Shown one piece after another: positions 35,487 to 43,883 of a stretch of DNA of 64,000 nucleotides. The stretch comes from an uncultured Bacteroidaceae bacterium (GTDB lineage Bacteria; Bacteroidota; Bacteroidia; Bacteroidales; Bacteroidaceae). The stretch is from assembly GCA_905234735.1 (NCBI GenBank), contig CAJOJA010000005.1, forward strand, positions 1 through 64,000. Reading direction: 5' to 3'. Positions within the stretch are counted from its first letter, which is position 1, and every line of letters begins with the position of its first letter. The notes below the pieces were generated by a model. The model was not told the DNA's origin and made no database searches. It saw nothing but the letters and a program-made list of their open reading frames with translations. The position numbers and the translations under genes are program-made.

Positions 35487-35900
35487 ATGAAACACATCTG
35501 TATACTATTTTCTGCATTTGTTGCCATAATGGCACAGGCTGCCGAACCTTGGCGACTACATCTGGTGAATCCTGACGAAGGAGTGAACTTGCGAATTGAC
35601 CTCTATGAAGAGAGCATCACCGTGCCTGGCATGGAGATGTTCGGACCGATGAACGGTTATCTCAACGGAAAGGGCATCTACGGTGTGTGGACTGTCACGT
35701 CGTTCAAAATACACGACAACCATACTTCTACTCTGCGGCTGTCCAACGACCTGGGCAGCGAGACGCAAGCCATACGGCTTACCTGTCTGAACGATTCAAC
35801 GTATCAGATGACACTCGAAGACGGCGTGGTTATGAAGAAAGCCGTCAATCGGAAGCTCGTGAAGATTGCTCCCCAGATGACCTTGCGCCTCAAGCAATAG
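35487..35900 (+). CDS. Unrecognised small exported protein
   Basis: A 137-residue protein with a signal peptide (MKHICILFSAFVAIMAQAA). ATG 35487 is chosen because it directly follows the promoter box at 35474-35481; an upstream in-frame ATG precedes that box. The mature part, about 118 residues, is predicted beta-rich (RIDLYEESITVPGMEMFG, TYQMTLEDGVVMKK) and may be a lipocalin-like or calycin-like small barrel. I recognise no family. The gene is convergent with the antiporter gene and overlaps its end by 11 nt. Confidence 0.6.
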   Translation: MKHICILFSAFVAIMAQAAEPWRLHLVNPDEGVNLRIDLYEESITVPGMEMFGPMNGYLNGKGIYGVWTVTSFKIHDNHTSTLRLSNDLGSETQAIRLTCLNDSTYQMTLEDGVVMKKAVNRKLVKIAPQMTLRLKQ

Positions 35901-36855
35901 CGCTGCGAACCAGCATAGCCAGGTAAACCACGTAGACCATCACCATCACGGCCCCCATCAAGCGATTGATGCGATGGAACAGGGCAGAGAACGACCATAG
36001 CAGCAGGGGGCCTCCAACAAACATTACAACGTCCAGTGGCTTAATGTCCGTAACCACAATGGGACGCACGAGGCCACAGGAACCGAGCACAAAAAAGACG
36101 TTAAAGACATTGGAACCGACAACGTTGCCGATAGCCATGTCTATCTTACTTTTCCGTGCAGCCATGATGCTGGTGGCCAACTCCGGTGCCGACGTCCCAG
36201 CAGCCAATATTGTCAACCCGATTATGGCCTCGCTAACGCCCAATTCAAGAGCTATGCTACTGGCCGAGTTAATAAGTACATTGCCGCCTACAACCAGCAG
36301 AACAATGCCCACAACGATTGCCAGAAGGATGCGCCACGTGGGCCTATCCACCTCCTCAACCTTCAATTGTTTCTTGCCACGCTTGGTCAGTAAATAATTA
36401 TAGTATATGAACAGCCCCATAAAGACCAACAGCAGCAAAGCATCCCATCGCGAAAGGATGTTCACCGGCAGACCATGCAACACCGTATCAAAACAGAGCA
36501 AAGAGAGTACTACGGCAGCCAATAAGCTCAAGGGTATGTCCACGAGCAGCGCACGACGTGGTACAGTCACCGTGGCTATGAAAGCCGATGCGCCAAGAAT
36601 GACCAATGCATTGAATATGTTAGACCCCATGATGTTTCCTACAGACATATCGCCACTGCCTCGCAAAGCCGAGAAAAAACTGACTACGAATTCCGGCAGA
36701 CTGGTTCCGAAAGCGACCACCGTCAAACCGATGACAGCCTCGCTGATGCGGAACTTACGAGCCAGGTCGGACGATCCGTCGACCATCGTATCTGCACCAC
36801 GCAATATCAGGAAGAAACCCAGTACGACACCAATTACATTTAGTAGTATTTCCAT
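35890..36855 (-). CDS. Calcium/sodium antiporter (CaCA family, YrbG-like)
   Basis: A 321-residue inner-membrane exchanger with two inverted repeats. The first has GLTVVAFGTSLPEFVVS and GNIMGSNIFNALVILG; the second has GLTILAAGTSAPELATS and GNVVGSNVFNVFFVLG. These are the alpha-repeat ion-binding motifs of CaCA exchangers. About ten transmembrane helices are visible. ATG 36853-36855 (MEILLNV) is preferred over an upstream ATG because the latter lies close to the promoter box at 36899-36906 and adds a non-conserved 18 residues. It expels Ca2+ using Na+ or H+. Confidence 0.85.
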   Translation of the reverse strand: MEILLNVIGVVLGFFLILRGADTMVDGSSDLARKFRISEAVIGLTVVAFGTSLPEFVVSFFSALRGSGDMSVGNIMGSNIFNALVILGASAFIATVTVPRRALLVDIPLSLLAAVVLSLLCFDTVLHGLPVNILSRWDALLLLVFMGLFIYYNYLLTKRGKKQLKVEEVDRPTWRILLAIVVGIVLLVVGGNVLINSASSIALELGVSEAIIGLTILAAGTSAPELATSIMAARKSKIDMAIGNVVGSNVFNVFFVLGSCGLVRPIVVTDIKPLDVVMFVGGPLLLWSFSALFHRINRLMGAVMVMVYVVYLAMLVRSAIA

Positions 36856-36898
36856 ATTTATAATATAGGATAAGGATGTTTTTTCACTATTTCGGATG

Positions 36899-36926
36899 CA
36901 AAAGTACAAAAAGTTTTGTAATTTTG
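36899..36926. promoter_or_regulatory. Divergent promoters, antiporter / lipoprotein
   Basis: TACTTTTG on the minus strand (36899-36906) and TAATTTTG on the plus strand (36919-36926), with 12 bp between them, face the two neighbouring genes. Confidence 0.65.
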
Positions 36927-36948
36927 TACGCTATTATATAAAAAACAC

Positions 36949-37545
36949 ATGAAGAAGGCTCATTTCTATCTCCTGCCAGTCGCAGTGCTATGCCTCGCGA
37001 GTTGCAGGCCCACGACACAGCAGTCAACGACCGATGACACACCTGTCGATACGCTACCCCCTACCCTGATTCCAGACAGTACCCTATGGGGCCACCTGGG
37101 CGAAGGAACGGGAATGTCCGTCCTGGAGTTCATCACCGATGCTGGCGACACGCTTGAAGTATACCGCACCAACCAGTTAACGGGCCAGGACGGAATACTG
37201 AGTGGCGACATCCGAGTAGCCTCGGATCACTTTGCCGTCACGCTGCAGAACGACGGTGCATCGCTGCTGACTGCCATCAACGTATCCCAACTCACACAAC
37301 ACTGGACCAACGACAATGGCTCGCTGGACATCCGCCCCGACGGCAGTATAACCAGCCAAGGTCAGGCCTATAACGGATGGAGCCTATGGAACGGGCACAT
37401 ACTGCTGAGCAGCGAACAACAACACGAATATGCCCGCGTAACACGCATCGACACGATGGACATATTGTCCCTCGGTCATGACTCACTTATCATCCGCGAC
37501 CATTTGGGACAACTCATCCACCTGAGTCGAAAGAAGGTGCATTAA
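36949..37545 (+). CDS. Lipoprotein with lipocalin-like body
   Basis: A 198-residue protein with a type II signal peptide ending LASC, Cys19 being the lipidated residue. A Thr/Asp/Pro-rich linker follows, then a beta-rich domain of about 150 residues with two similar halves (GDTLEVYRTNQL... and GHDSLIIRDHLGQLIHLSR), which fits a small lipocalin-like fold. Probably an outer-membrane-anchored lipoprotein of unknown ligand. It is transcribed from its own promoter (36919-36926), and the TPR gene downstream has a separate promoter. Confidence 0.65.
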   Translation: MKKAHFYLLPVAVLCLASCRPTTQQSTTDDTPVDTLPPTLIPDSTLWGHLGEGTGMSVLEFITDAGDTLEVYRTNQLTGQDGILSGDIRVASDHFAVTLQNDGASLLTAINVSQLTQHWTNDNGSLDIRPDGSITSQGQAYNGWSLWNGHILLSSEQQHEYARVTRIDTMDILSLGHDSLIIRDHLGQLIHLSRKKVH

Positions 37546-37610
37546 AGCATTTTTATAACTTTATTACCTTATTTAACGTTAGTTTTAACGATTAATCGGG
37601 AATAAATTTA

Positions 37611-37618
37611 TACTTTTG
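37611..37618 (+). promoter_or_regulatory. Promoter box of the TPR protein gene
   Basis: TACTTTTG, 42 nt before the ATG at 37661. The surrounding 115-nt gap is strongly A/T rich and holds no ORF. Confidence 0.6.
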
Positions 37619-37660
37619 CAGTAGGAAACAAGAAATAATAACATTTTAACTACATTACAA

Positions 37661-39106
37661 ATGATAAAAATCAAAAACTATGCACTCGCATTAGGACTGG
37701 CATTCACAGCCCTGCCCTCCTATGCACAGTACGAGAAGTATGAAGGAAACACTGACTTTACCGACGATGATGCCCGCTTCAAGGTAGCCTACATCGGTAG
37801 CGAACCATCTGAGAACCCCAGCAAGCAAGTGGGCGGATACGTGACCATGATGCAGATGTACTACTCCAGCCAGAACTGGGCAGAGATGTACGACAACTGG
37901 AAGTGGCTCATAAACAATGCCCCCATTGCCACCGTCAGCATTTACGCCCGTGGTGCTGTCATGCTGGGCGAACTCATCAAGAGTACTACCGACACGGCCC
38001 AGAAGAAGGTCTATCTGGACGAGCTCATGGGACTTTTCGACACTCGTCTGAAATACCTCAAATACCTCAATGCCTCCATACCTGAAGGCAAACGCGGACG
38101 TGCCACCGAAGGCGACGTGCTCATTGCCAAGGCCAACTACTACCACATCTACGGATACGGTGTTGACGGTGAACAGTACACCTATAATAAGATTTACGAC
38201 ATGTATGCCAAGGGCATCAAGGCCATCAACGAAGAAGGCGGTCGTGAAGTAAAGGGCGCCTACATTCAGTATTTCTTCTCCGTCAGCAATGAGCTTTTCA
38301 AAGTGTCCAACGACTTCTACCGCGAACAGTTCCTCAAAGACTATCTGGAGTCGAAAGAAGTTTGTGAGAAGATGCTGCAGCTGGCCAAGGAAGAAACCGA
38401 CCCCGAAAAAGCACAGCGCATCGTCGAGGAATACGACCGTCCGCTTGCTGTCATCGAGCAGGTATTTGCCCAGTCAGGTGCTGCCAACCGCGAACAGCTG
38501 ATTGCCATGTTCACCCCGAAGGTGGAGGCCAACAAGCAGAATTTGGCCTATCTGCGTTCGGCAATGACCGTTCTCGCCGCCAACGAGTGTGACGATACCG
38601 ATGTCTACTACAAAGCAGCCGAATATGCCTACCAGATAGAACCCACCTACGAATCTGCTATCGGTATGGCCAGTTGGAGCAAGCAGCAAGGTAAGATGCA
38701 GGATATGCTCACCTACTACGAGAAAGCCATCGAACTCTGTAAGACCGATGCTACCCGTGGCCGCATTTGTCTCAATATTGCCAGCAGTCTAATCAACAGC
38801 AAGCAGTACACCGGTGCTCTCGTATATCTGGACAAAGCCATCAGCTACAATAGTGACTTGGCTGGCCGTGCCAATCTGTCGAAGGCTGCCGTATACACCG
38901 CACTCGGACAGTACCCCGAGGCCCTCAACTACTGTGCCGAGGCCGCTACGGCCGACATCACAGTTAGCGGTTCTGCCAACCGTCTGGCCACGAGGATTAA
39001 GGAAGTTCAGGCTAATGCCGCTGCCAATGCCCGTGCCAAAGCTGCCTACGATGCTTACATCGCCAAGCAGAAGGCCGAGGAAGATTTCTGGGGAGGCAAG
39101 AAGTAA
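37661..39106 (+). CDS. Exported tetratricopeptide-repeat protein
   Basis: A 481-residue protein with a signal peptide (MIKIKNYALALGLAFTALPSYA). TPR-like helical pairs fill the rest; the clearest are at about residues 310-460 (AEYAYQIEPTYESAIGMA, ALVYLDKAISYNSDLAG, AVYTALGQYPEALNYCAEAA). It probably acts as a periplasmic scaffold, perhaps in cell-envelope assembly. No enzyme motif is visible. Single-gene transcription unit: own promoter upstream, strong bidirectional terminator 24 nt after the stop. Codon use is highly biased, suggesting good expression. Confidence 0.75.
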   Translation: MIKIKNYALALGLAFTALPSYAQYEKYEGNTDFTDDDARFKVAYIGSEPSENPSKQVGGYVTMMQMYYSSQNWAEMYDNWKWLINNAPIATVSIYARGAVMLGELIKSTTDTAQKKVYLDELMGLFDTRLKYLKYLNASIPEGKRGRATEGDVLIAKANYYHIYGYGVDGEQYTYNKIYDMYAKGIKAINEEGGREVKGAYIQYFFSVSNELFKVSNDFYREQFLKDYLESKEVCEKMLQLAKEETDPEKAQRIVEEYDRPLAVIEQVFAQSGAANREQLIAMFTPKVEANKQNLAYLRSAMTVLAANECDDTDVYYKAAEYAYQIEPTYESAIGMASWSKQQGKMQDMLTYYEKAIELCKTDATRGRICLNIASSLINSKQYTGALVYLDKAISYNSDLAGRANLSKAAVYTALGQYPEALNYCAEAATADITVSGSANRLATRIKEVQANAAANARAKAAYDAYIAKQKAEEDFWGGKK

Positions 39107-39130
39107 TACTTGCTACACAACCTAACAAAA

Positions 39131-39165
39131 GGAGGCTATGTCGTTTTGACATAGCCTCCTTTTTT
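39131..39165. terminator. Bidirectional intrinsic terminator
   Basis: A 12-bp perfect stem, GGAGGCTATGTC (39131-39142) with its complement (39148-39159), loop GTTTT, followed by a T run on the plus strand and preceded by AAAA, so it also works on the minus strand. It separates the convergent TPR and secG genes. Confidence 0.9.
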
Positions 39166-39180
39166 GTAACTCGTTGTTTA

Positions 39181-39534
39181 TTATTCTCCCTGAGCAGGTG
39201 CTGCGGGAGCCTCCTCTGCTGCTGCACCAGCTTCGATGCCGGGAATGTTGGTGGGGTTCGTGGCCTGCTGTTCAACAGCCTGCTCCATCAGGGCAGAACC
39301 AGCACTGCTGGGCGTACCCAGGAAAGCAACGCTAAGGATACTCAAGACAACCATTACGGCTGCCAAGCCCCATGTCGTCTTTTCGATGACATCGGTGGTC
39401 TTACGTACGCCGAGCATAGCATTATTGTCGGCAAAGCCACTGGCCAAGCCGCCGCCCTTGGACTCTTGAATCAACACAATAAGGCACATCAGTACGGATG
39501 CGACAACTATCAGAATAAGAATTAAATTGTACAT
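39181..39534 (-). CDS. secG: Preprotein translocase subunit SecG
   Basis: A 117-residue protein with two transmembrane helices (about 3-21 and 55-73) and the SecG signature LIVLIQESKGGGLASGFAD between them. It is the small accessory subunit of the SecYEG channel. The C-terminal 40 residues are Ala/Glu/Pro-rich (EAGAAAEEAPAAPAQGE), a low-complexity tail often seen in Bacteroidales SecG. It is the last gene of a minus-strand operon with a sigma-54 activator, LptE and a TPR-like gene. Confidence 0.9.
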   Translation of the reverse strand: MYNLILILIVVASVLMCLIVLIQESKGGGLASGFADNNAMLGVRKTTDVIEKTTWGLAAVMVVLSILSVAFLGTPSSAGSALMEQAVEQQATNPTNIPGIEAGAAAEEAPAAPAQGE

Positions 39535-39546
39535 TACTTTTTTTGT

Positions 39547-40293
39547 TTATTTATTGTTATTATTCACTATTAATTTCTCTAAGAATCGTATTTGGTCTGC
39601 AAAGTAACGATTTTTTTTTGGATAATTCAAGTAAAGTCGCCGAATAATTTCAAGTGCCTTGTCATATTTGCCCTGTTTTATGTAAATTCGGGCCAAAGTT
39701 TCGGTAAAAACCTTGTTTTCGGTGTTCACTTCTGTATCAATTTGCGGTTTTTGCAGTTCCTCGTCAGGATGTTCCTGAATAGCAAACTTTCCATGACTCA
39801 GGAAAGAGTCAAGCAGGGGCTGACCATAATCTTCATTTTCCCTTGTATTCTTCCGTCCTGACTGCTGGGCATCTTCTTCGATTTGCATCATGTAGCTGAC
39901 GTAGTCCGTAGCTGCATCTGCCGTGATGCGCGCCTTGGGCTTGGGAGTGGCAATATCTTCTGGATTTTCGGTCAGGAAATTATCGATTAGCGAAGTTGTG
40001 CGGTTTATGGATTCCTCCGCCTCGTCGCTCATCCTATGGACTTTCTGTTCTCGAACTGGTCGTAGTTTGTCGGCCTCTATCAGGTTGTACAGCACACGAC
40101 GCGAAGGGATATAGATGGCAGCCTTACGGAGTTCCTGTCCGAAAGACGGGTCGTGGGTCTCGAACAACGAACGGAGCAGCATCAAGCGAGCAGCCTGATA
40201 GTAGGGATAGCGCTCCACTATCTGACGCAGCTGCACCTGTACGTCCCGTCCGTTACTATGTTCGCTTATGTATTCCGTGATGCGCTTTGCCAT
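39547..40293 (-). CDS. Tetratricopeptide-like cytoplasmic protein
   Basis: A 248-residue protein with no signal peptide. It starts with a helix pair (VQVQLRQIVERYPYYQAARLMLLRSL) and ends with a TPR-like unit (LARIYIKQGKYDKALEIIRRLYLNYPKKN). The middle is charged and probably disordered. It lies between lptE (gap 4 nt) and secG (gap 12 nt), an arrangement I associate with Bacteroidales, and probably serves envelope biogenesis as an adaptor. No reaction can be assigned. Confidence 0.7.
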   Translation of the reverse strand: MAKRITEYISEHSNGRDVQVQLRQIVERYPYYQAARLMLLRSLFETHDPSFGQELRKAAIYIPSRRVLYNLIEADKLRPVREQKVHRMSDEAEESINRTTSLIDNFLTENPEDIATPKPKARITADAATDYVSYMMQIEEDAQQSGRKNTRENEDYGQPLLDSFLSHGKFAIQEHPDEELQKPQIDTEVNTENKVFTETLARIYIKQGKYDKALEIIRRLYLNYPKKNRYFADQIRFLEKLIVNNNNK

Positions 40294-40297
40294 ATTT

Positions 40298-40807
40298 CTA
40301 CCAGTTTGCTACAGTTGCATTGAAAATTTGTTCGGCTATGTCCTTCACCATCTGCGTCACCAGTTCCTCTTGTACGCTTACGAGTTGCTGAGAAGAGTCA
40401 TACTCGGTGGTTGCAGAGAACTGCCGTTCGAAGTCTTCGGAGTGCTTGGCATTATTGACGAACCTGACGTTGACCGTCATCTTCAATTGCACTTGACTCG
40501 AATAGCCCTCGCTGGAAATACCCTTATTGTATTGGTCAAATCCTGTTATCTCGCCCGAAAGCTGTAAGTCGCCGTTCTTGCGGACCTGTCTCAATCGGGT
40601 CTGTGAGGAATAGAGGTCAGTGATTTTATTCTGGAAGATGGACTGCATCGGCGCCCAGACGTAGGCCGAACGGATGGGGAAATTGTCAATCTGTATGGTT
40701 TTTGTCTTGGTATAGTCTATACTAGCCCCATTAAACTTGTAGCTGACCGAGCAAGACACCAGTGCCAGACATAGGACCATGAACAACAGATTATTCCTCA
40801 ATTCCAT
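40298..40807 (-). CDS. LptE-like LPS-assembly lipoprotein
   Basis: A 169-residue lipoprotein: signal peptide with lipobox LVSC (Cys19), followed by SVSYKFNGASIDYTKTKTIQIDNFPI, the pattern of Bacteroidetes LptE-family proteins. LptE plugs and assembles the LptD barrel that inserts LPS into the outer membrane. The body is a mixed alpha/beta domain (QMVKDIAEQIFNATVANW at the end). Its start overlaps the 3' end of the sigma-54 activator gene by 17 nt, implying coupled expression. Confidence 0.8.
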   Translation of the reverse strand: MELRNNLLFMVLCLALVSCSVSYKFNGASIDYTKTKTIQIDNFPIRSAYVWAPMQSIFQNKITDLYSSQTRLRQVRKNGDLQLSGEITGFDQYNKGISSEGYSSQVQLKMTVNVRFVNNAKHSEDFERQFSATTEYDSSQQLVSVQEELVTQMVKDIAEQIFNATVANW

Positions 40808-41999
40808 AGTCCTTTATTTTACGATACAACGTGCGTTCACTTATACCCAGGTCGTCGGCAGCCACCTTGCGGCGATTGCGACTACGTCGGAGGGCCTTCT
40901 CAATCATGCGGCGCTCCATTTTCTCCAAATTCAAGTCTTCGTCGTCATCGTCGTCAGCAATGGGATTGTCGGAATACTCTGAATACTCTGAGAATTCGGT
41001 ACGAGGATGGATGGTGACGGGGGCCGGCAACTGACGAACCACAGACGATGTCTGCGACTGGCCGTCAACCTTCTGCTTGAGCATCTCCACGTCCATCTTC
41101 AAGGAGTGAATCATCATCTGCATCATCTTCAACGTGTGCTCTACGTTCTCGCCTTCCTTTCCGCTCAACGAGGTCTCACGTACCGTCAGTTCGGTGGTAT
41201 CCTGGGATGGAGTAATCTCAAATTGGGCCAGGATGGCTGGCGTGATGACGCGTTCCTTGGAGAGGATGCTCATCTGCTCGACTACGTTTTTGAACTGACG
41301 GATGTTGCCGGGCCACTTATAACTCTCGATAACGCGTTCGGCTTCTGGTGTCAGACGCAAAGGCTGCGGAATGCTGTACTGCTGGGCTGTGTCCATAGCA
41401 AATTTCTTAAACAGCAGCACCACGTCCTCACCGCGTTCCCTCAAGGGAGGCATCTTTACGCTTATAGTACACAGTCGATAGTACAGGTCCTCGCGGAATT
41501 TACCCTCACGAATGGCACGTTCGATCTGAACGTTCGTAGCGGCGACGATGCGGACGTCTGTCTTCTTTGGCTCCGACCCGCCGACCGGGATGTATTCGCC
41601 CGTCTCCAAAACACGAAGCAGACGGACTTGTGTCGACAGTGGCAACTCGCCGACCTCGTCCAGAAACAGTGTTCCCCCATTGGCAACACCGAAATATCCG
41701 TCGTGGTCACTGATGGCACCGGTGAACGAACCCTTTACGTGACCAAACAGTTCGCTATCGATAGTTCCTTCCGGAATGGAGCCGCAGTTTATCGCTATGT
41801 ATCGCTTTGTCTTTCGTAATGAGAAATCATGGATAATGCGAGGTATCACCTCCTTACCCGTTCCACTCTCCCCCTGAATAAACACGGCCAGATTGGTCTT
41901 TGCCACTTGCAGCGCTGTGTCAAGGACATCTTTCAATCGTTCATCACGTCCAATGATGCCGTATCTCTGCTTTATTTGATTCAAATCGTATTCTGCCAT
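40791..41999 (-). CDS. Sigma-54-dependent activator without receiver domain
   Basis: A 402-residue bacterial enhancer-binding protein. The AAA+ domain has Walker A GESGTGKE, the sigma-54-contact loop GSFTGA (canonical GAFTGA), Walker B GGTLFLDEVGEL and the arginine-finger region, and the C terminus carries a Fis-type HTH (KVAADDLGISERTLYRKIKDY). Only about 20 residues precede the AAA+ domain, so there is no receiver or GAF input. ATG 41997-41999 (MAEYDL) is used because the upstream ATG lies on the far side of the promoter box at 42022-42029. A 130-residue acidic linker precedes the HTH. It may regulate envelope genes. Confidence 0.85.
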   Translation of the reverse strand: MAEYDLNQIKQRYGIIGRDERLKDVLDTALQVAKTNLAVFIQGESGTGKEVIPRIIHDFSLRKTKRYIAINCGSIPEGTIDSELFGHVKGSFTGAISDHDGYFGVANGGTLFLDEVGELPLSTQVRLLRVLETGEYIPVGGSEPKKTDVRIVAATNVQIERAIREGKFREDLYYRLCTISVKMPPLRERGEDVVLLFKKFAMDTAQQYSIPQPLRLTPEAERVIESYKWPGNIRQFKNVVEQMSILSKERVITPAILAQFEITPSQDTTELTVRETSLSGKEGENVEHTLKMMQMMIHSLKMDVEMLKQKVDGQSQTSSVVRQLPAPVTIHPRTEFSEYSEYSDNPIADDDDDEDLNLEKMERRMIEKALRRSRNRRKVAADDLGISERTLYRKIKDYGIEE

Positions 42000-42021
42000 G
42001 CAGTATTTTCTTTCGGGCCTG

Positions 42022-42051
42022 CAAAGATACAAAAAATTATTGCTATCTTTG
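42022..42051. promoter_or_regulatory. Divergent promoters, sigma-54 activator / RNA methyltransferase
   Basis: TATCTTTG on the minus strand (42022-42029) and TATCTTTG on the plus strand (42044-42051), 14 bp apart. Confidence 0.7.
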
Positions 42052-42108
42052 CAAAAAGTTAAGATAAAATCTGTTAACATCTTTATAATTATACGCGAGA
42101 CACAGCTT

Positions 42109-42912
42109 ATGTCCGTCCAGAAAATAACATCACTCTCCCACCCTGGTGTTGAAATATTCAGCAGCATGACAGAAGCTCAACTCCGCAACCGGCTGGAGCA
42201 GGAGAAGGGAATATTCATTGCTGAGAGTCCCAAGGTCATACGCGTGGCCCTCTCTGCTGGCTACAAACCTGTGGCTATACTGTGCGAGGAAAAACACATT
42301 ACTGGCGACGCGGCCGACATCATAGTAATGTGCGGCGAAATTCCCATTTATGTTGGGGAGCGTACATTACTAATGTCTTTGACGGGTTATCAGCTGACCC
42401 GAGGCGTACTCTGCGCCATGCGACGCCCCCGGCCTCGCAGCGTGGAGGAAGTCTGTCGCAGTGCCCATCGCATCGTGGTCATCGACAGTGTGGTAGACAC
42501 TACCAACATCGGGGCTATTTTCCGTTCAGCTGCAGCTTTGGGTGTAGATGCCGTACTGCTCACTCCCACTTCGTGCGATCCACTGAACCGCCGTGCTGTG
42601 CGCGTCTCCATGGGCAGCGTGTTTCTGGTTCCTTGGACGTGGATGAACGCCCCCATCAACGACCTGCACCAATTGGGATTCAAGACGGTGGCTATGGCCC
42701 TGACAGAGAACTCCGTGTCCATAGACGACACACATTTGATGGCTGAACCCCGTCTGGCCATCATCGTGGGTACGGAGGGAGACGGCCTGGCACATGAGGT
42801 CATCGGCGATGCTGACTATGTAGCCCGCATCCCCATGTCGAACCAGGTGGATTCGCTAAACGTAGCAGCTGCTGCTGCTGTCGCTTTCTGGCAACTGAGA
42901 TGGCAAGGTTGA
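42109..42912 (+). CDS. SpoU/TrmH-family RNA 2'-O-methyltransferase
   Basis: A 267-residue SPOUT methyltransferase. The three motifs are visible: DSVVDTTNIGAIFRSAAALG (motif 1, Asn and Arg), AIIVGTEGDGL (motif 2) and IPMSNQVDSLNVAAAAAVA (motif 3), forming the trefoil-knot SAM site. It has an N-terminal RNA-binding domain of about 95 residues, as in rRNA methyltransferases. It methylates a ribose 2'-OH in rRNA or tRNA; the exact position is not readable. ATG 42109 fits the promoter at 42044-42051. The next gene overlaps by 13 nt. Confidence 0.85.
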   Translation: MSVQKITSLSHPGVEIFSSMTEAQLRNRLEQEKGIFIAESPKVIRVALSAGYKPVAILCEEKHITGDAADIIVMCGEIPIYVGERTLLMSLTGYQLTRGVLCAMRRPRPRSVEEVCRSAHRIVVIDSVVDTTNIGAIFRSAAALGVDAVLLTPTSCDPLNRRAVRVSMGSVFLVPWTWMNAPINDLHQLGFKTVAMALTENSVSIDDTHLMAEPRLAIIVGTEGDGLAHEVIGDADYVARIPMSNQVDSLNVAAAAAVAFWQLRWQG

Positions 42913-43865
42913 CTGCGACAATACTGCTCCTGCTATGCTGTGTCACGATGGATGCACAGAGCAGTTTCCGAGTCGTCTCGTGGAATGTGGAGAACCTGTT
43001 CGACTGTCGGCACGACACACTGAAAAACGACCTGGAATTCCTGCCCGACAGCAGGCGTCAATGGACCTGGGGACGATACTGGAGGAAAGTGGAGGATATC
43101 AGTCGTGTCATCATGGGCATAGGGGAATTCAGTGCCCCCGCACTGGTCGGACTATGCGAGGTGGAGAACGACAGTGTGATGCTGGCCCTGACACGTCGTG
43201 GTCTACTACGGTCTATTGGCTATAACTATGTAATGACCAGCAGCCCCGATACACGCGGGGTGGACGTTGCTCTGATATACCACCCTACGATGTTCCGCCT
43301 ATTGGGGTATGAAAGCCGTCGCGTGCCTTCCGCTGAAGCGGGACTACGCCCTACGCGAGACCTGCTGCATGCCTGGGGCTTGACAGCGGGCAACGACACA
43401 CTACACGTTGTGGTTTGCCACCTGCCCAGCCGGGCCGGAGGCAGTCGCGAGGGAAGGCAAAACCGCATGCTCGCCACGCAATCGCTGGCTTCGCTGATTG
43501 ACTCCCTACTGACGGCAAACCCAGATTGTCAGTTGTTGGTCATGGGCGACTTCAACGCCACTCTGCGTGACAGGGAGTTGAAAGCACTATTGAAGCACAG
43601 TCCGCTGATACCCCTGACACCCGATAAACGGAGGCCTACAAGCGGGACCTATCGCTACCGAGGCTTCTGGAGCTGGATAGACCATATCATGGTAAGTCCC
43701 ACGCTCTCGGTTCACACACCTCATCAGGTCCGACTCTATACACAGTCCTGGATGCAACGCCCCATAACCGACGGAACATGGTATCCACGCCGCACCTATA
43801 TGGGCGAAACGTATAATGGGGGCGTGAGCGACCACGTCCCCATCTACGTCGATATCTTTTTTTAG
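42900..43865 (+). CDS. Secreted endonuclease/exonuclease/phosphatase family protein
   Basis: A 321-residue EEP-superfamily protein with a signal peptide (MARLTATILLLLCCVTMDAQ). Family motifs are RVVSWNVENLF (Asn), GLCEVEND (Glu), LLVMGDFNATL (Asp-x-Asn) and the final GVSDHVPIYVD (Asp-His). It should hydrolyse phosphodiester bonds outside the cytoplasm using Mg2+, for example extracellular DNA or a phospholipid-like substrate. Its ATG overlaps the methyltransferase stop by 13 nt, so it is co-expressed although their roles look unrelated. It is convergent with kbl. Confidence 0.8.
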   Translation: MARLTATILLLLCCVTMDAQSSFRVVSWNVENLFDCRHDTLKNDLEFLPDSRRQWTWGRYWRKVEDISRVIMGIGEFSAPALVGLCEVENDSVMLALTRRGLLRSIGYNYVMTSSPDTRGVDVALIYHPTMFRLLGYESRRVPSAEAGLRPTRDLLHAWGLTAGNDTLHVVVCHLPSRAGGSREGRQNRMLATQSLASLIDSLLTANPDCQLLVMGDFNATLRDRELKALLKHSPLIPLTPDKRRPTSGTYRYRGFWSWIDHIMVSPTLSVHTPHQVRLYTQSWMQRPITDGTWYPRRTYMGETYNGGVSDHVPIYVDIFF

Positions 43866-43883
43866 TTACGAGTCAGGAATTCT

